From Legionella saoudiensis (GTDB lineage Bacteria; Pseudomonadota; Gammaproteobacteria; Legionellales; Legionellaceae), in the NCBI RefSeq assembly GCF_001465875.1, contig NZ_LN901322.1, positions 124,001 to 188,000 of the forward strand: a DNA stretch of 64,000 nt, given 5' to 3'. Position numbers and translations under genes: made by a program. Of this stretch, positions 8,562-20,448 are shown in pieces. Numbering within the stretch: position 1 is the stretch's first letter; each line of letters begins with the position of its first letter. Below the pieces are notes generated by a model. That model made no database searches. It saw only the letters and a program-made list of their open reading frames with translations, and was not told the origin of the DNA.

Positions 8562-9470
8562 CTAATGGCTTGAAAAACTACAAAGACCCTCTTTATCCAG
8601 AGTTTTCTTATGTTCCGTTTGTAAGGTCGTATGCCCAATATCAAATTGAGAGAATAAAATGCTCTGAACGCTCACTCTTATAGCTCCCTCTTCTACAAAG
8701 GGAGTAATGACAAGATGCGCTGTGAGGCTAATTTTGTCACTGGTAATCGCCCAAATATGCAGGTCATGTACATCCAAAACACCCTCAACAGCCATCATGT
8801 GGTTTTTAATTATCTCCAGATCCACTCCAGCTGGCACACCTTCAAGAAGAATATTCACTGTTTCTTTTAATAAAACCCAGGTGCGTGGCAATACCCACAA
8901 ACCGATTAATACTGCCACAGCAGAATCGACCCAACTCCACTCTAAAAAGCGAATTATAAGTGCGGCAACAATAACCCCTAAAGAGCCCAACATATCACTC
9001 CACACCTCAAGATAAGCGCTTTTAAGGTTTAAGCTTTTATCTTTTTCTTGGGAAAGAAGGTACATAGACGCTATATTAACAACCAAACCAAGACTGGCAA
9101 TGAGGAGCATTCCTAAAGAATAAATTTCAGGAGGTTGTTTGAGTCGCTGATAGGCCTCAAACAAAATATAAAGGGCCACTAAAAAAAGAAGGACCGCATT
9201 AAATGCAGCCGCTAAAATTTCAAATCGATTATAACCAAACGTGCGACGCGCATCGGCAGGACGTTTACTAATACGAATCGCAATTAGAGCAATAATAAGA
9301 GCGGTAACGTCCGTTAGCATATGTGCGGCATCAGAAATTAATGCAAGGCTTCCTGTGATAATGCCACCAGCGACCTCGGCAATTAAAAAGCTTCCCGTGA
9401 GCAAAAGAGCGAACCACAGTAACTGCTCTTTTGAGTATTTTTTTAAATCATGAGGTACATCCTTACTCAT
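8562..9470 (-). CDS. czcD: cation diffusion facilitator (CzcD/ZitB-like)
   Basis: 302 residues, six membrane helices plus a cytoplasmic C-terminal domain; good GAGGAG ribosome site. Helix 2 has the metal site His/Asp pair (AAHMLTDV). In helix 5 the matching pair reads EVWSD, with Glu where zinc transporters such as ZitB have His. The C-terminal domain has the DVHDLHIWAI signature. Function in the family: proton-coupled efflux of Zn, Co or Cd from the cytoplasm. Two small membrane/lipoprotein genes follow upstream in the same direction. The Glu substitution may alter metal choice, but related CDF sequences with this motif seem to form a common clade. Confidence 0.92.
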   Translation of the reverse strand: MSKDVPHDLKKYSKEQLLWFALLLTGSFLIAEVAGGIITGSLALISDAAHMLTDVTALIIALIAIRISKRPADARRTFGYNRFEILAAAFNAVLLFLVALYILFEAYQRLKQPPEIYSLGMLLIASLGLVVNIASMYLLSQEKDKSLNLKSAYLEVWSDMLGSLGVIVAALIIRFLEWSWVDSAVAVLIGLWVLPRTWVLLKETVNILLEGVPAGVDLEIIKNHMMAVEGVLDVHDLHIWAITSDKISLTAHLVITPFVEEGAIRVSVQSILFSQFDIGHTTLQTEHKKTLDKEGLCSFSSH

Positions 9471-9492
9471 TATTGCTCCTCATCAGCACCAG

Positions 9493-9666
9493 CTAATTTA
9501 ATTTAAATGAAACACCATGTAAGAAAATCGCGGCAAGGATAAGAAAAGTAATAAAAGCGGTGTAAAAATGGATGGTTTTCTTAGTTTTTCTGAACCACCA
9601 GATAAGACCAATCAATACAATAATTGCAATACCTAAAGAACTTAAAAACCATCCATTAGTAAACAT
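9493..9666 (-). CDS. 57-residue two-helix membrane protein
   Basis: Short ORF with ATG 9666 and AGGAAAA ribosome site. It encodes two hydrophobic helices (SSLGIAIIVLIGLIWWF and FITFLILAAIFLHGV) separated by the basic loop RKTKKT. It sits between the CDF gene and a small lipoprotein gene, all in one direction. No known family recognised; an accessory subunit or a metal-stress peptide is possible. Confidence 0.6.
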   Translation of the reverse strand: MFTNGWFLSSLGIAIIVLIGLIWWFRKTKKTIHFYTAFITFLILAAIFLHGVSFKLN

Positions 9667-9680
9667 TTATGTTTTCCTAT

Positions 9681-9846
9681 TTAGTCGTTCTTAGGTTGGT
9701 GGTCATGACCACCATCGCCACCAAATCCTCCCTCATAGCTAACCTCAGGATGAGCTGGAGCAGGTGTTGTTTTAGGAGTGCAGGCAGTCAAGCCCAAACC
9801 CAATAAACCGATTAATACAATTATTTTAAATCCATTAGTATTCATT
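9681..9846 (-). pseudogene. small His/Gly-rich lipoprotein with a start-codon frame problem
   Basis: The coding frame (about 53 residues) holds a lipoprotein signal (IIVLIGLLGLGLTAC) and a C-terminus rich in Gly, His and Asp (GGDGGHDH). The well-placed ATG at 9846, behind an ideal AAGGAG, is out of frame by one base and stops after three codons. The in-frame codon that best fits as start is ATT at 9842. Either one base was gained just after the ATG or translation starts at ATT. The His-rich tail fits periplasmic zinc or cobalt binding beside the CDF exporter. Confidence 0.55.
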
Positions 9847-9968
9847 ATTTCTCCTTAACAGCCAATCAAAATAACTTGAAACTACTTACATCGTAACATA
9901 CTGAATAACAGAAGATAAATGCATCTTATCTTCTCCATTTTATGTTTGCACGCCACCTTTAAAAAAAT

Positions 9969-10364
9969 TCATTTTTTAATATTTTTTAGAAAATAAAGCA
10001 ACTGTACTGCATCCTTCTTGGATATGGGTTTTTTAAAATAAGTAGCGCTCTCATGAGACGGGTTTTCCTGATTATGGCTAGAAGTTAAAATGATTATGGG
10101 CGTATGGTTGTTTAATACCGAATTTTTTTGTATCTGGTCAATCAGCTCATAGCAATTTAAATTTTTATCCACTAAGATAAAATCATAAACTCTCATGAAA
10201 GCCAACTCTCTTGCCGATTCATCATCCCCTGCCATATCCACCAAATGCTTCAACTCTAATAAATGCATACGAATGAGAATACGAATTCCTAATGAGGATT
10301 CCACCACTAAAAAACGCAATGGATGAGCGCTATATTGTTCATTTTCAACCCAATCATTCATCAT
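9969..10364 (-). CDS. single-domain response-regulator receiver protein
   Basis: 131 residues with a CheY-like fold: strand LRFLVVESS (acidic pair degenerate, Glu only), phospho-acceptor region DFILVDKNL, the conserved Thr/Ser strand IIILTSS, and the signature Lys in YFKKPIS. There is no output domain. It is located just upstream of the cadA-type gene in the same orientation but separated from it by no promoter-length gap in the other direction, so partner kinase and target are unknown. Confidence 0.75.
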   Translation of the reverse strand: MMNDWVENEQYSAHPLRFLVVESSLGIRILIRMHLLELKHLVDMAGDDESARELAFMRVYDFILVDKNLNCYELIDQIQKNSVLNNHTPIIILTSSHNQENPSHESATYFKKPISKKDAVQLLYFLKNIKK

Positions 10365-10400
10365 GCAACCTCTTTCGTGACAAACCCACCAAGACTCTCA

Positions 10401-12557
10401 TTATCCCTTCATTTCCTGATACTCCGAATGCCCTTTATGGGAATTAAGTAAGCGCAGCCCATTCGCAACAACAATTAGACTCGCACCCATATCAGCAAAT
10501 ACCGCCATCCATAACGTTGCTAATCCTCCCAGGGCCAGAATGAAAAACACCCCTTTAATTGCAAGGGACAAAGTAATATTTTGGCGAAGAATACGCGCCG
10601 TTCTTCGGCTTAAATCAATGTATAAAGGAAGCATGGCTAAATTATCATTCATTAACGCAACATCTGCGGTTTCTAAAGCCGTATCGGTACCTTTGCCCAT
10701 CGCAAAACTAATCGTAGCTTTTGCAAGTGCTGGTGCATCATTGATTCCATCACCCACCATTCCCACCGTTTTATACTGTTCCAAAAGCCGATTAATTGCT
10801 TGTAATTTTTCAGTAGGCAAAACATTCGCCTGCACTTCATCAATCCCCAGCACTTTGGCAATGGCTTTAGCCGTCAGGGCATTATCACCGGTTAACATCG
10901 CTGTTTTAAGTCCTTGTTGATGCAAGGTGTCAATTGCCCATTTACTCGTAGCACGAAGCGTATCGGCCACTGCAAAAACGGCTAAAACCACCGCTGAATT
11001 ACTCAAAATGACTGTTGTTTTTCCTTCCTCTTCCAAACGCTTAAGTTCCTGCTCTACAGCAAGAGAGCACACCTTATTATCTTCTGCCAGTTGATGATTT
11101 CCAACGTAATACAATCCTTGACTAATAATTCCTTGCACCCCGCGGCCAGGAAGTGCTGAAAATTGCTCTACCTCAAGCAAAGACTCATTAGGTTGATTTT
11201 GCCGCCAGTATTCAACCAAAGCATGAGCCACTGGATGTTCCGAATGACTATCAAGACTTGCAGCAAGGACTAATAAGGACTCTTTCGATTGTTGTTTATC
11301 ATAAACGATAAAATCAGTCACTACAGGTTTTCCCTCTGTTAAGGTGCCTGTTTTATCCAGAGCAATTAATTTAAGCTGGTGCCCCATTTCTAAATAGCTG
11401 CCTCCTTTGATAAGAAGACCATGTTGTGCCGATGAAGCCAATCCGCTGACTACCGTTACCGGTGTAGAGATGACCAAAGCACAAGGGCAAGCAATAACCA
11501 ATAACGTTAAGGCTTTATATATCCAGTCATAAAAAGGATAACCAAACACCAACGGGGGAATAAGTGCAATAACCAGTGCAATCAAGACCATAATTGGGGT
11601 GTAGTATTTGGCAAACTCATCGACAAAACGTTGCGTTGGCGCCCGCTCACTTTGTGCCTGCTCAATGGCTTTACCAATTTTAGCAAGCAATGTATCACCC
11701 GAAGCCTTAGTGACTTTAACCTCAAAGGCACCGTGCTCATTTAAAGTCCCTGCAAACACGTCATCACCTACTTGCTTGCTCACTGGCATGGATTCCCCTG
11801 TAATCGGGGCTTGATTGACCGTACTTTGTCCCGATATCAACACCCCATCCAGTGGGATGCGCTCACCGGGTTTTACTTTAAATACCGCACCAACGGCTAC
11901 CTCTTCTACAGGCAAAGTCTGCCATTGACCATTATCCATTTTAATCCGAGCCACCACTGGTGCAATTTGCATGAGACTGCGAATGGCAAGGCGGGCTTTA
12001 TCTAAAGAATAACGTTCGATTCGCTCAGCAAGAGCAAATAAAACAGTGACCATCGCGGCTTCCGGCCAGGCCCCTATAATCATGGCCCCGGTGATTGCAA
12101 TTAACATCAGGCTATTAATGTTCATGGCCTTAGTACGCAGCGCGATTAAACCCTTCTTAAAAGTAGAGGGACCACTTAAGGTAATGGCAAGCAGAGCGGG
12201 AAGAATGACCCAAATAAATTGCTCTTTAGTAATGAAATAAGCAGTTAACTCAGAGCAAAGCGCTAAAAAGCCTGCCAAAGCTAGCAATGGCCATGACGAA
12301 TCAACTTGCTTCTTCTCTTCTTTTGCAGAGGAGGTGCTGCCTTGAACCCGAACACTCATGCCTAACGCTTCAATTTGTTTTTGCAACACATCAATAGCTG
12401 GAAGACGATGGTGCACGGTCACTTCCTCAGCAATGAAATTAAAATCCATCTGCGCCACTTCAGGAATCACTTTTAATTGGCGCCTGATTAATTGCTCTTC
12501 AGCCGGACAATCAAGGCCTGCAACAAAAAAAGTAGTTAAAGTTAGAGGCTTTGTCAT
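10401..12557 (-). CDS. cadA: CadA/ZntA-type Zn/Cd/Pb P1B ATPase
   Basis: ATG 12557 chosen: GGGAG precedes it and it overlaps the previous stop codon as ATGA. 718 residues. The N-terminal ferredoxin-like domain has GLDCPAEEQ, a soft-metal site related to GMDCxxCA/E in ZntA. Canonical membrane motif CPCALVISTP, actuator TGES, DKTGT, SEHPVAHAL and GDGINDAPAL follow. The C-terminal membrane helices end near LIVVANGLRLLNSH. Known role of the family: ATP-driven export of Zn(II), Cd(II) and Pb(II). It is the third gene of an operon with an ArsR-type repressor and a zinc-ribbon protein, so induction by Zn or Cd is likely. Confidence 0.95.
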   Translation of the reverse strand: MTKPLTLTTFFVAGLDCPAEEQLIRRQLKVIPEVAQMDFNFIAEEVTVHHRLPAIDVLQKQIEALGMSVRVQGSTSSAKEEKKQVDSSWPLLALAGFLALCSELTAYFITKEQFIWVILPALLAITLSGPSTFKKGLIALRTKAMNINSLMLIAITGAMIIGAWPEAAMVTVLFALAERIERYSLDKARLAIRSLMQIAPVVARIKMDNGQWQTLPVEEVAVGAVFKVKPGERIPLDGVLISGQSTVNQAPITGESMPVSKQVGDDVFAGTLNEHGAFEVKVTKASGDTLLAKIGKAIEQAQSERAPTQRFVDEFAKYYTPIMVLIALVIALIPPLVFGYPFYDWIYKALTLLVIACPCALVISTPVTVVSGLASSAQHGLLIKGGSYLEMGHQLKLIALDKTGTLTEGKPVVTDFIVYDKQQSKESLLVLAASLDSHSEHPVAHALVEYWRQNQPNESLLEVEQFSALPGRGVQGIISQGLYYVGNHQLAEDNKVCSLAVEQELKRLEEEGKTTVILSNSAVVLAVFAVADTLRATSKWAIDTLHQQGLKTAMLTGDNALTAKAIAKVLGIDEVQANVLPTEKLQAINRLLEQYKTVGMVGDGINDAPALAKATISFAMGKGTDTALETADVALMNDNLAMLPLYIDLSRRTARILRQNITLSLAIKGVFFILALGGLATLWMAVFADMGASLIVVANGLRLLNSHKGHSEYQEMKG

Positions 12558-12823
12558 AATGAGCTCCCACATTGGCCGCAAAAATTTGCCCCTGCAGTAA
12601 TAGTGGCACCACAACTGCATTGAGTATTCTCAAGACCGCTGCCACATTGACTACAAAATCGTGCCCCAGGAGCTAGAGAGCTCTTGCAGCGCGGGCAACT
12701 CAATCCTCTTGATTCAGGATTGGTTGAGTAATTATTCTGTTGGCTTATTTGACCATGATGAGAGCGGCGATATCCGCCATGATGGCCGCCAAGACTTCCA
12801 AGCATTCGTTTTAGAAAACTCAT
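12554..12823 (-). CDS. double zinc-ribbon protein, His-rich N-terminus
   Basis: 89 residues. After a His/Gly stretch (GGHHGGYRRSHHG) come two zinc-ribbon units: CPRCKSSLAPGARFCSQCG, then CSCGATITAGANFCGQCG. Its stop codon overlaps the cadA start and it begins just after the ArsR gene, so all three are translated together. A zinc-binding chaperone, buffer or co-sensor for the pump is a sensible inference; no enzymatic motif is visible. Confidence 0.8.
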   Translation of the reverse strand: MSFLKRMLGSLGGHHGGYRRSHHGQISQQNNYSTNPESRGLSCPRCKSSLAPGARFCSQCGSGLENTQCSCGATITAGANFCGQCGSSL

Positions 12824-12824
12824 G

Positions 12825-13121
12825 TTAATTCTCCATTTCTTCAGTAAAGTGCTTGAGCATGTCCTCTAAAATACAACGCACATGCGCATCATAAATAGTG
12901 TAATAAATATGTTTTCCCTCTCTATTTGCTAAAAGAAGACGTGCAGAACGTAATAGACTTAAATGATGGCTCGCCAATGGCACCGAAAGTTGCAGTTGTT
13001 CCGCCAGCTCTGAAACTGATTTTGGACCATCCAAACACGCGATAAGAAGCTTTAAACGATTGGGCTCACCCATCAAATGCAAGATATCGCTTAAAGTGAT
13101 GATTTGGTCTTGAGTTAGCAT
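12825..13121 (-). CDS. ArsR/SmtB-family metal repressor (CzrA/CadC-like)
   Basis: 98-residue winged-helix protein with recognition helix region SVPLASHHLSLLRSARLL. Helix 5 carries DAHVRCILEDMLKHFTE, matching the CzrA zinc/cobalt site Asp84, His86, His97, His100 at Asp, His, His and Glu. No CxC motif of arsenic sensors or CadC N-terminal Cys is present, so Zn or Co is the likely inducer. First gene of the operon with the zinc-ribbon protein and cadA; a 20-bp palindrome lies directly upstream. Confidence 0.9.
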   Translation of the reverse strand: MLTQDQIITLSDILHLMGEPNRLKLLIACLDGPKSVSELAEQLQLSVPLASHHLSLLRSARLLLANREGKHIYYTIYDAHVRCILEDMLKHFTEEMEN

Positions 13122-13133
13122 AGTTAATTAAAC

Positions 13134-13153
13134 AGTTAAATAAGTATTTAACT
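13134..13153. promoter_or_regulatory. ArsR-family operator
   Basis: A perfect 9-bp inverted repeat (AGTTAAATA, 2-bp spacer AG, complement), 12 bp upstream of the ArsR-type gene. Size and AT-rich 9-2-9 form are typical of SmtB/CzrA-type operators. It overlaps where the operon promoter should be. Confidence 0.75.
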
Positions 13154-13253
13154 ATTAGTGTAGCTCATTCACAGAAGTTGTCAAAACACTATCCGTGTCC
13201 TTTGCTCAAAAGAGCTATAATTAAATGAATTTATTTTTATACAAGGAAGAAGA

Positions 13254-13459
13254 ATGACGCCCCTTCTTTCAAATCACAGTCTTCTTATCATCTTAGGATT
13301 TGTTTTTTTATGGGGCTAATTTTGATTATCCTGGCAAAAGGAAGCTCCGGCCATAAAATGAAATTTATAACACACTTGGGATTTTATCTTTCTCTTGCTG
13401 CCGCACTTATCTTTGCTATAGTGTTCTTTATGGATGTCTTTCCACTTACTTTAAAATGA
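13254..13459 (+). pseudogene. small membrane protein gene broken (or switched) at a T7 tract
   Basis: ATG 13254 has a good ribosome site (AAGGAAGA) and opens a hydrophobic frame that stops after 21 codons (13319). A second frame, from ATG 13310 to TGA 13459, encodes 49 residues with two more hydrophobic stretches. Adding one T to the seven-T run at 13302-13308 joins both into a smooth protein of about 69 residues (GFVF then MGLILIILAKG). So one T seems missing. This could be decay, phase variation, slippage during translation, or an assembly error. It is transcribed away from the ArsR operon, toward czcA. Confidence 0.6.
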
Positions 13460-13494
13460 CAATTACTCATATTGTTACAGTTCCATCAAAGAAA

Positions 13495-16656
<3,162 letters not shown>

Positions 16657-17916
16657 TTAGTGCTCGTGGCTCGCGCCATCCTTACCTAATTCTGCTTTCA
16701 TAAAAAAGCTGTTATTACTGACATAGCGCTGGCCTGCATCAAGCCCCGAAACTACTTCGACCCACTCATCATCCCTTTGGCCTAAAATAACAGGCGTTGC
16801 CTCAAAATAATCTCCTTGCTGGATAAAAATTACCTCTTTCTCATCCATGCGCTGAATAGCCGACAAAAGTATGGCAACTGGAACCGTTTTTTCTTTAATG
16901 GTAATTGCGGCATTAATGTACATCCCAGGCAACCAAACACGAGGCTCATTAGAAAGAACTGCTCGTGCGAGCGTTGTTTGACTGTCTTCAATGCCTAAGG
17001 GCGCAATGTAAAAAATGGTGCTGATGGATTTTGGTGTTCCTTCATCTCCAGTTACCACCACACTCATGCCTTGTTTTACTAAAGGCACCTCTTTACGATA
17101 CAAGGTAAAATCGGCCCACACAGTAGCCAAATTAGCCACTTCATAAATAGGTTTGGTGTTTTGCGCAAGCTCCCCATTGGTTGCGTATTTTTGCACGATG
17201 GTTCCGCTCATGGGGGCATTAATTGTATAATTTTGTAAACTTTCGTTACTCTCAATCGTAACTAATACGTCCCCTTTGGTGACTTCATCGCCTAAATTTT
17301 TAGTCATTGATTTAATAATGCCTGAATAGCGTGCATAGATGGGGGCTAAGGTATCTCGATTGGGAGCAATTTTGCCTACGACTTTAAGTTGTGTTTTAAT
17401 TGTTTGGCTTTGTGCCTTAGCCGTTTGAATGTCTGCCGCTTTCAGAATGGCTGGCGCCATTTTAATGCGGCCTTCATAAGTCGCATAATGCCAGGCATAA
17501 CGTTTATCCTGGAATTCTAATTGAATGCTCACATCAAAAGAATGAGGCTCTTCAATCGCCTCAACGCTTTGTAAAAAATTCTCGACAGGAGTGAACGCAA
17601 TTGCTTCTTTTTTATCACCAAATCGCTTTAACTGAACGGTCAATTGCGCTTTCCCAGGCGCGATAGGCTCACCATTCTTATACAAATAAGCGCGAAAATG
17701 CGGTGGCATACCTCGTTCAAAAATTAAAAACTCAAGGGCTATATCTCCATCCTTAAACAAACGCCCACCTTGCGGACCCTTTTCCATGGTTTCTTGATGA
17801 TTTTTTTCTTCATCGCCATGGGATTCTTCATTTGCTGCCCATAACGAAAAGGAACTTAACCCCAATAACAGAATTATAAAGGGCATGCAGGATAGGAATG
17901 GCTTTAAAACTCTCAT
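16657..17916 (-). CDS. czcB: CzcB-family periplasmic adaptor of the RND pump
   Basis: 419 residues, N-terminal membrane anchor/signal (FIILLLGLSSFSLWA) followed by an acidic and His-containing segment (EESHGDEEKNHQE), then barrel-sandwich lipoyl-type halves (GKIAPNRDTLAPIYARYSG; INAPMSGTIVQKYATNGE) and membrane-proximal domain. The C-terminus ends in His (GASHEH). Stop-start overlap ATGA with czcC and 10 bp spacing before czcA, so a single transcript czcC-czcB-czcA is clear. The His-rich ends may bind metal. Confidence 0.93.
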   Translation of the reverse strand: MRVLKPFLSCMPFIILLLGLSSFSLWAANEESHGDEEKNHQETMEKGPQGGRLFKDGDIALEFLIFERGMPPHFRAYLYKNGEPIAPGKAQLTVQLKRFGDKKEAIAFTPVENFLQSVEAIEEPHSFDVSIQLEFQDKRYAWHYATYEGRIKMAPAILKAADIQTAKAQSQTIKTQLKVVGKIAPNRDTLAPIYARYSGIIKSMTKNLGDEVTKGDVLVTIESNESLQNYTINAPMSGTIVQKYATNGELAQNTKPIYEVANLATVWADFTLYRKEVPLVKQGMSVVVTGDEGTPKSISTIFYIAPLGIEDSQTTLARAVLSNEPRVWLPGMYINAAITIKEKTVPVAILLSAIQRMDEKEVIFIQQGDYFEATPVILGQRDDEWVEVVSGLDAGQRYVSNNSFFMKAELGKDGASHEH

Positions 17917-19160
17917 TTACTCTCCTTAGAAGGCGCTAATCCTAAAAGCCCGGTCAGTTGAATTAAGGCTTTATGATAATCAGCATGAGCTTGTTGGTAA
18001 TGACGCTCTTCTTCATACAACGAATTAAGGGCTGTAGATAATTCAATGTACGTATAACGTCCCATTTGGTAGCCGTCTTGTGCCAATTTGATTGATTTAC
18101 GGGCCAAAGGTAATAATGAATTCGTCACCAAGCTTGCCTCATAATGACTTTGTTCGGCTTGTAGAAAAGCCCCATAGACATTTTGACGCACATCAAGGCG
18201 TGTACCTTGAAGCTCATGAGCCGTTTGGGTGTATTGTGCCTCAGCGGTTATGATTTTGCCTTGATTTCTATTGTAAACAGGCACTTCTGCAAAAGCAGAA
18301 GCCACTGCGGCATTACTGCCATCATCAGAGAAATGACGACCGCCTAATTGAATGTTTAAATCCGGCCACACAGATTTTTTAACTGCAGTAATAGTTGCAC
18401 GCTTGGCGTGTAATTGCTGTTGAAGCTGCACTAACTGAGGGCTTTGCGGTAATTTTCTAAGTAACACAGCCCAGTTCAATGTCACTCCAGGAAGACCTTT
18501 ATCCACCAATTGTCTATCAACTCGTAACCCATCACCTAATAGACGCGCCAATTTCGCACGCTGAAATAAAGCATCCCGTGCGGCTTTATTTTCTTGAATA
18601 CGCGCTTCGCCTAAGCGCACCTGGGCCAAACGTAAGTCTAATTCCGCTCCTGCGCCTGCCTTAACTCGACGCTCGATTGCGCTTACGATGTCTTGATTGA
18701 GGCGAATAAGTTTTTGGGTTACTTGATGCCATTGACCTGCATAAAGTGCATCCACATAGGCCACACCAACTGCCACATAAAGTATCGCTTTTTGCACTTG
18801 AATTTGGGCAAGAGAAGCTAAGTAGTCTGCATAGGTTGCTTTTTTCAGATACTGTAACCGATTCCCCAAAGGGATGGGCTGGGTCACTGATGCCGTAGTT
18901 TCTGCCGCTTCATAACTCGAATAACTTCCCGAGCCGCCAAAGTTTTCTGCGGTTAAAGTCACTTGAGGATTGGGATAAAGCCCACTTTGGATAAAAAAAC
19001 CGCGCATGGCTTGTGCTTTATCTATTTCGGCTTGTAATTCGGGATTATTGCGATAAGCAATGCCCAGGGCTTGTTTGAATGTCAAAGGGGTGGCCGCGAG
19101 CGCCTCACTCGCTACAAGGCTCATTGCACTCCATATAACATAATAAAATAAATTACGCAT
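17913..19160 (-). CDS. czcC: CzcC-family TolC-like outer-membrane channel
   Basis: 415 residues with signal peptide ending SEALAA and two outer-membrane-efflux (OEP) repeats: LTFKQALGIAYRNNPELQAE, then ARKSIKLAQDGYQMGRYTYIELSTALNSL. Usual length for CzcC. It is first in the efflux operon, as in Legionella helCBA. No metal regulator is adjacent, so control is not visible here; the preceding 170 bp, which also drive the divergent substrate-binding gene, contain the promoter. Confidence 0.93.
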   Translation of the reverse strand: MRNLFYYVIWSAMSLVASEALAATPLTFKQALGIAYRNNPELQAEIDKAQAMRGFFIQSGLYPNPQVTLTAENFGGSGSYSSYEAAETTASVTQPIPLGNRLQYLKKATYADYLASLAQIQVQKAILYVAVGVAYVDALYAGQWHQVTQKLIRLNQDIVSAIERRVKAGAGAELDLRLAQVRLGEARIQENKAARDALFQRAKLARLLGDGLRVDRQLVDKGLPGVTLNWAVLLRKLPQSPQLVQLQQQLHAKRATITAVKKSVWPDLNIQLGGRHFSDDGSNAAVASAFAEVPVYNRNQGKIITAEAQYTQTAHELQGTRLDVRQNVYGAFLQAEQSHYEASLVTNSLLPLARKSIKLAQDGYQMGRYTYIELSTALNSLYEEERHYQQAHADYHKALIQLTGLLGLAPSKESK

Positions 19161-19328
19161 TCCCTACCCTATCAAATCCTTTTCAAACCTTATCGTTCAG
19201 TGTACCTTGATTTTGGGCCTCGATACACCCTATTGCTAAAAAAACCAGAAAATCATAGCATTAAGTCACTGAAATGATTACCAAACTGGTATACACTGAT
19301 CTTTATAATCCATTAACTTGTTTATCCT

Positions 19329-20063
19329 ATGTACCTACGATTATTATTTGTTTTTTTAATAATCTTGACTGCCGAACTGAAGGCTCAGTCATTAACTATT
19401 GGAATAGTGGCGTATGACCCGCCGTTTTCAATGAATGCCGACAAAAATCATTTCTTTGGGTTTGACATTGAGCTCATAACGGAGCTCTGCAAGCAAATTA
19501 AAGCTCAGTGTCAATTGAAATCCATGCTGTTTGACGAGCTGTTTACAGAATTAAAAGCGAGTAAAATTGACTTGGGCATAGCGGCAATTACCATCACCAA
19601 CGAACGGCAGAAAACCTTTCTCTTTAGTCTTCCCTATCTGGCCAGTGCAGCACGTTTTATGACCATAAAAAACGACTCAATTACATCTCTTGAACAACTC
19701 AACAATAGATCAATAGGCATTATCAGAGGCTCTCTCTTCAAACAACTCATTACTCAGAAATTTAAAACCAATAGGGTTAGAGAATATCCTTCAACCAATC
19801 AACTCATCACTGCCTTAAATCAACAGGAAGTGGATGCCCTGCTGATGGATGATTTTTCGGCTGATTATTGGATAGCTAATAATAACACCTTGTTTAAAGG
19901 ATTAGGCAAACCCTTCCCCGTCGGCATCGGTTATGGAATCATGGCCAAAATGGATTCTAAGATGCTAATGAACCAAATCAATCAAGCCTTAAAACATATT
20001 GAAAAAAATGGATTCTATTTGTCTTTATATCAAAAATATTTTCACACCATACCCATGCATTAA
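19329..20063 (+). CDS. periplasmic amino-acid-type substrate-binding protein (SBP_bac_3)
   Basis: 244 residues with a signal peptide (LFVFLIILTAELKA). Bilobed family-3 solute-binding features: GIVAYDPPFSMN, FFGFDIELITELC, DLGIAAITITNERQK, GIIRGSLFKQL and the hinge DALLMDDFSADY. Such proteins bind basic or polar amino acids for ABC transporters; the second Arg/Lys-binding motifs resemble ArtJ/HisJ. No permease or ATPase gene is adjacent, so it may serve a distant transporter or act as a sensor. It is divergent from czcC. Confidence 0.85.
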   Translation: MYLRLLFVFLIILTAELKAQSLTIGIVAYDPPFSMNADKNHFFGFDIELITELCKQIKAQCQLKSMLFDELFTELKASKIDLGIAAITITNERQKTFLFSLPYLASAARFMTIKNDSITSLEQLNNRSIGIIRGSLFKQLITQKFKTNRVREYPSTNQLITALNQQEVDALLMDDFSADYWIANNNTLFKGLGKPFPVGIGYGIMAKMDSKMLMNQINQALKHIEKNGFYLSLYQKYFHTIPMH

Positions 20064-20113
20064 TATATATCACTAACGGTTATCTTAATGTCACTGTTTT
20101 AATTTAATTTGGC

Positions 20114-20284
20114 TTAATAGTGTCCGTGACCATGACCATGCGGGTGATACCCACTAAATACTCGCTTAGGCTGTTGATTGTTTTTTGAATCTTCTTTATT
20201 AATAGAAGAAGCGCAGGAAGCCAACAAAAACATTAAAGAAATGAGCATCAATACATATGAGGTTACTAAACTAGATTTTTTCAT
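20114..20284 (-). CDS. small lipoprotein with His-Gly metal-binding tail
   Basis: A 56-codon ORF with a lipoprotein signal (MLISLMFLLASC, Cys24), a short polar linker and the tail GYHPHGHGHGHY. ATG 20284 or the adjacent in-frame ATG 20287 follow AAGGA. The alternating His-Gly tail is a classic divalent-metal (Ni, Zn, Cu) chelating sequence, and the gene lies between the RND and copper modules. No family is recognised; periplasmic metal buffering is inferred. Confidence 0.65.
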   Translation of the reverse strand: MKKSSLVTSYVLMLISLMFLLASCASSINKEDSKNNQQPKRVFSGYHPHGHGHGHY

Positions 20285-20448
20285 CATTCGCATCCTTAGA
20301 ATAACTCACTTGCTGTTATTTTTTAATATCATTATTATGGATGAAATAAAAGTAAATTGTACTCCTTTCGTTTTATATTCATTCAATATAAAACACGGAG
20401 TTAAATTGATGAAATTTTATTCCCGTCAACACCGCACAGGAGGCCAAT

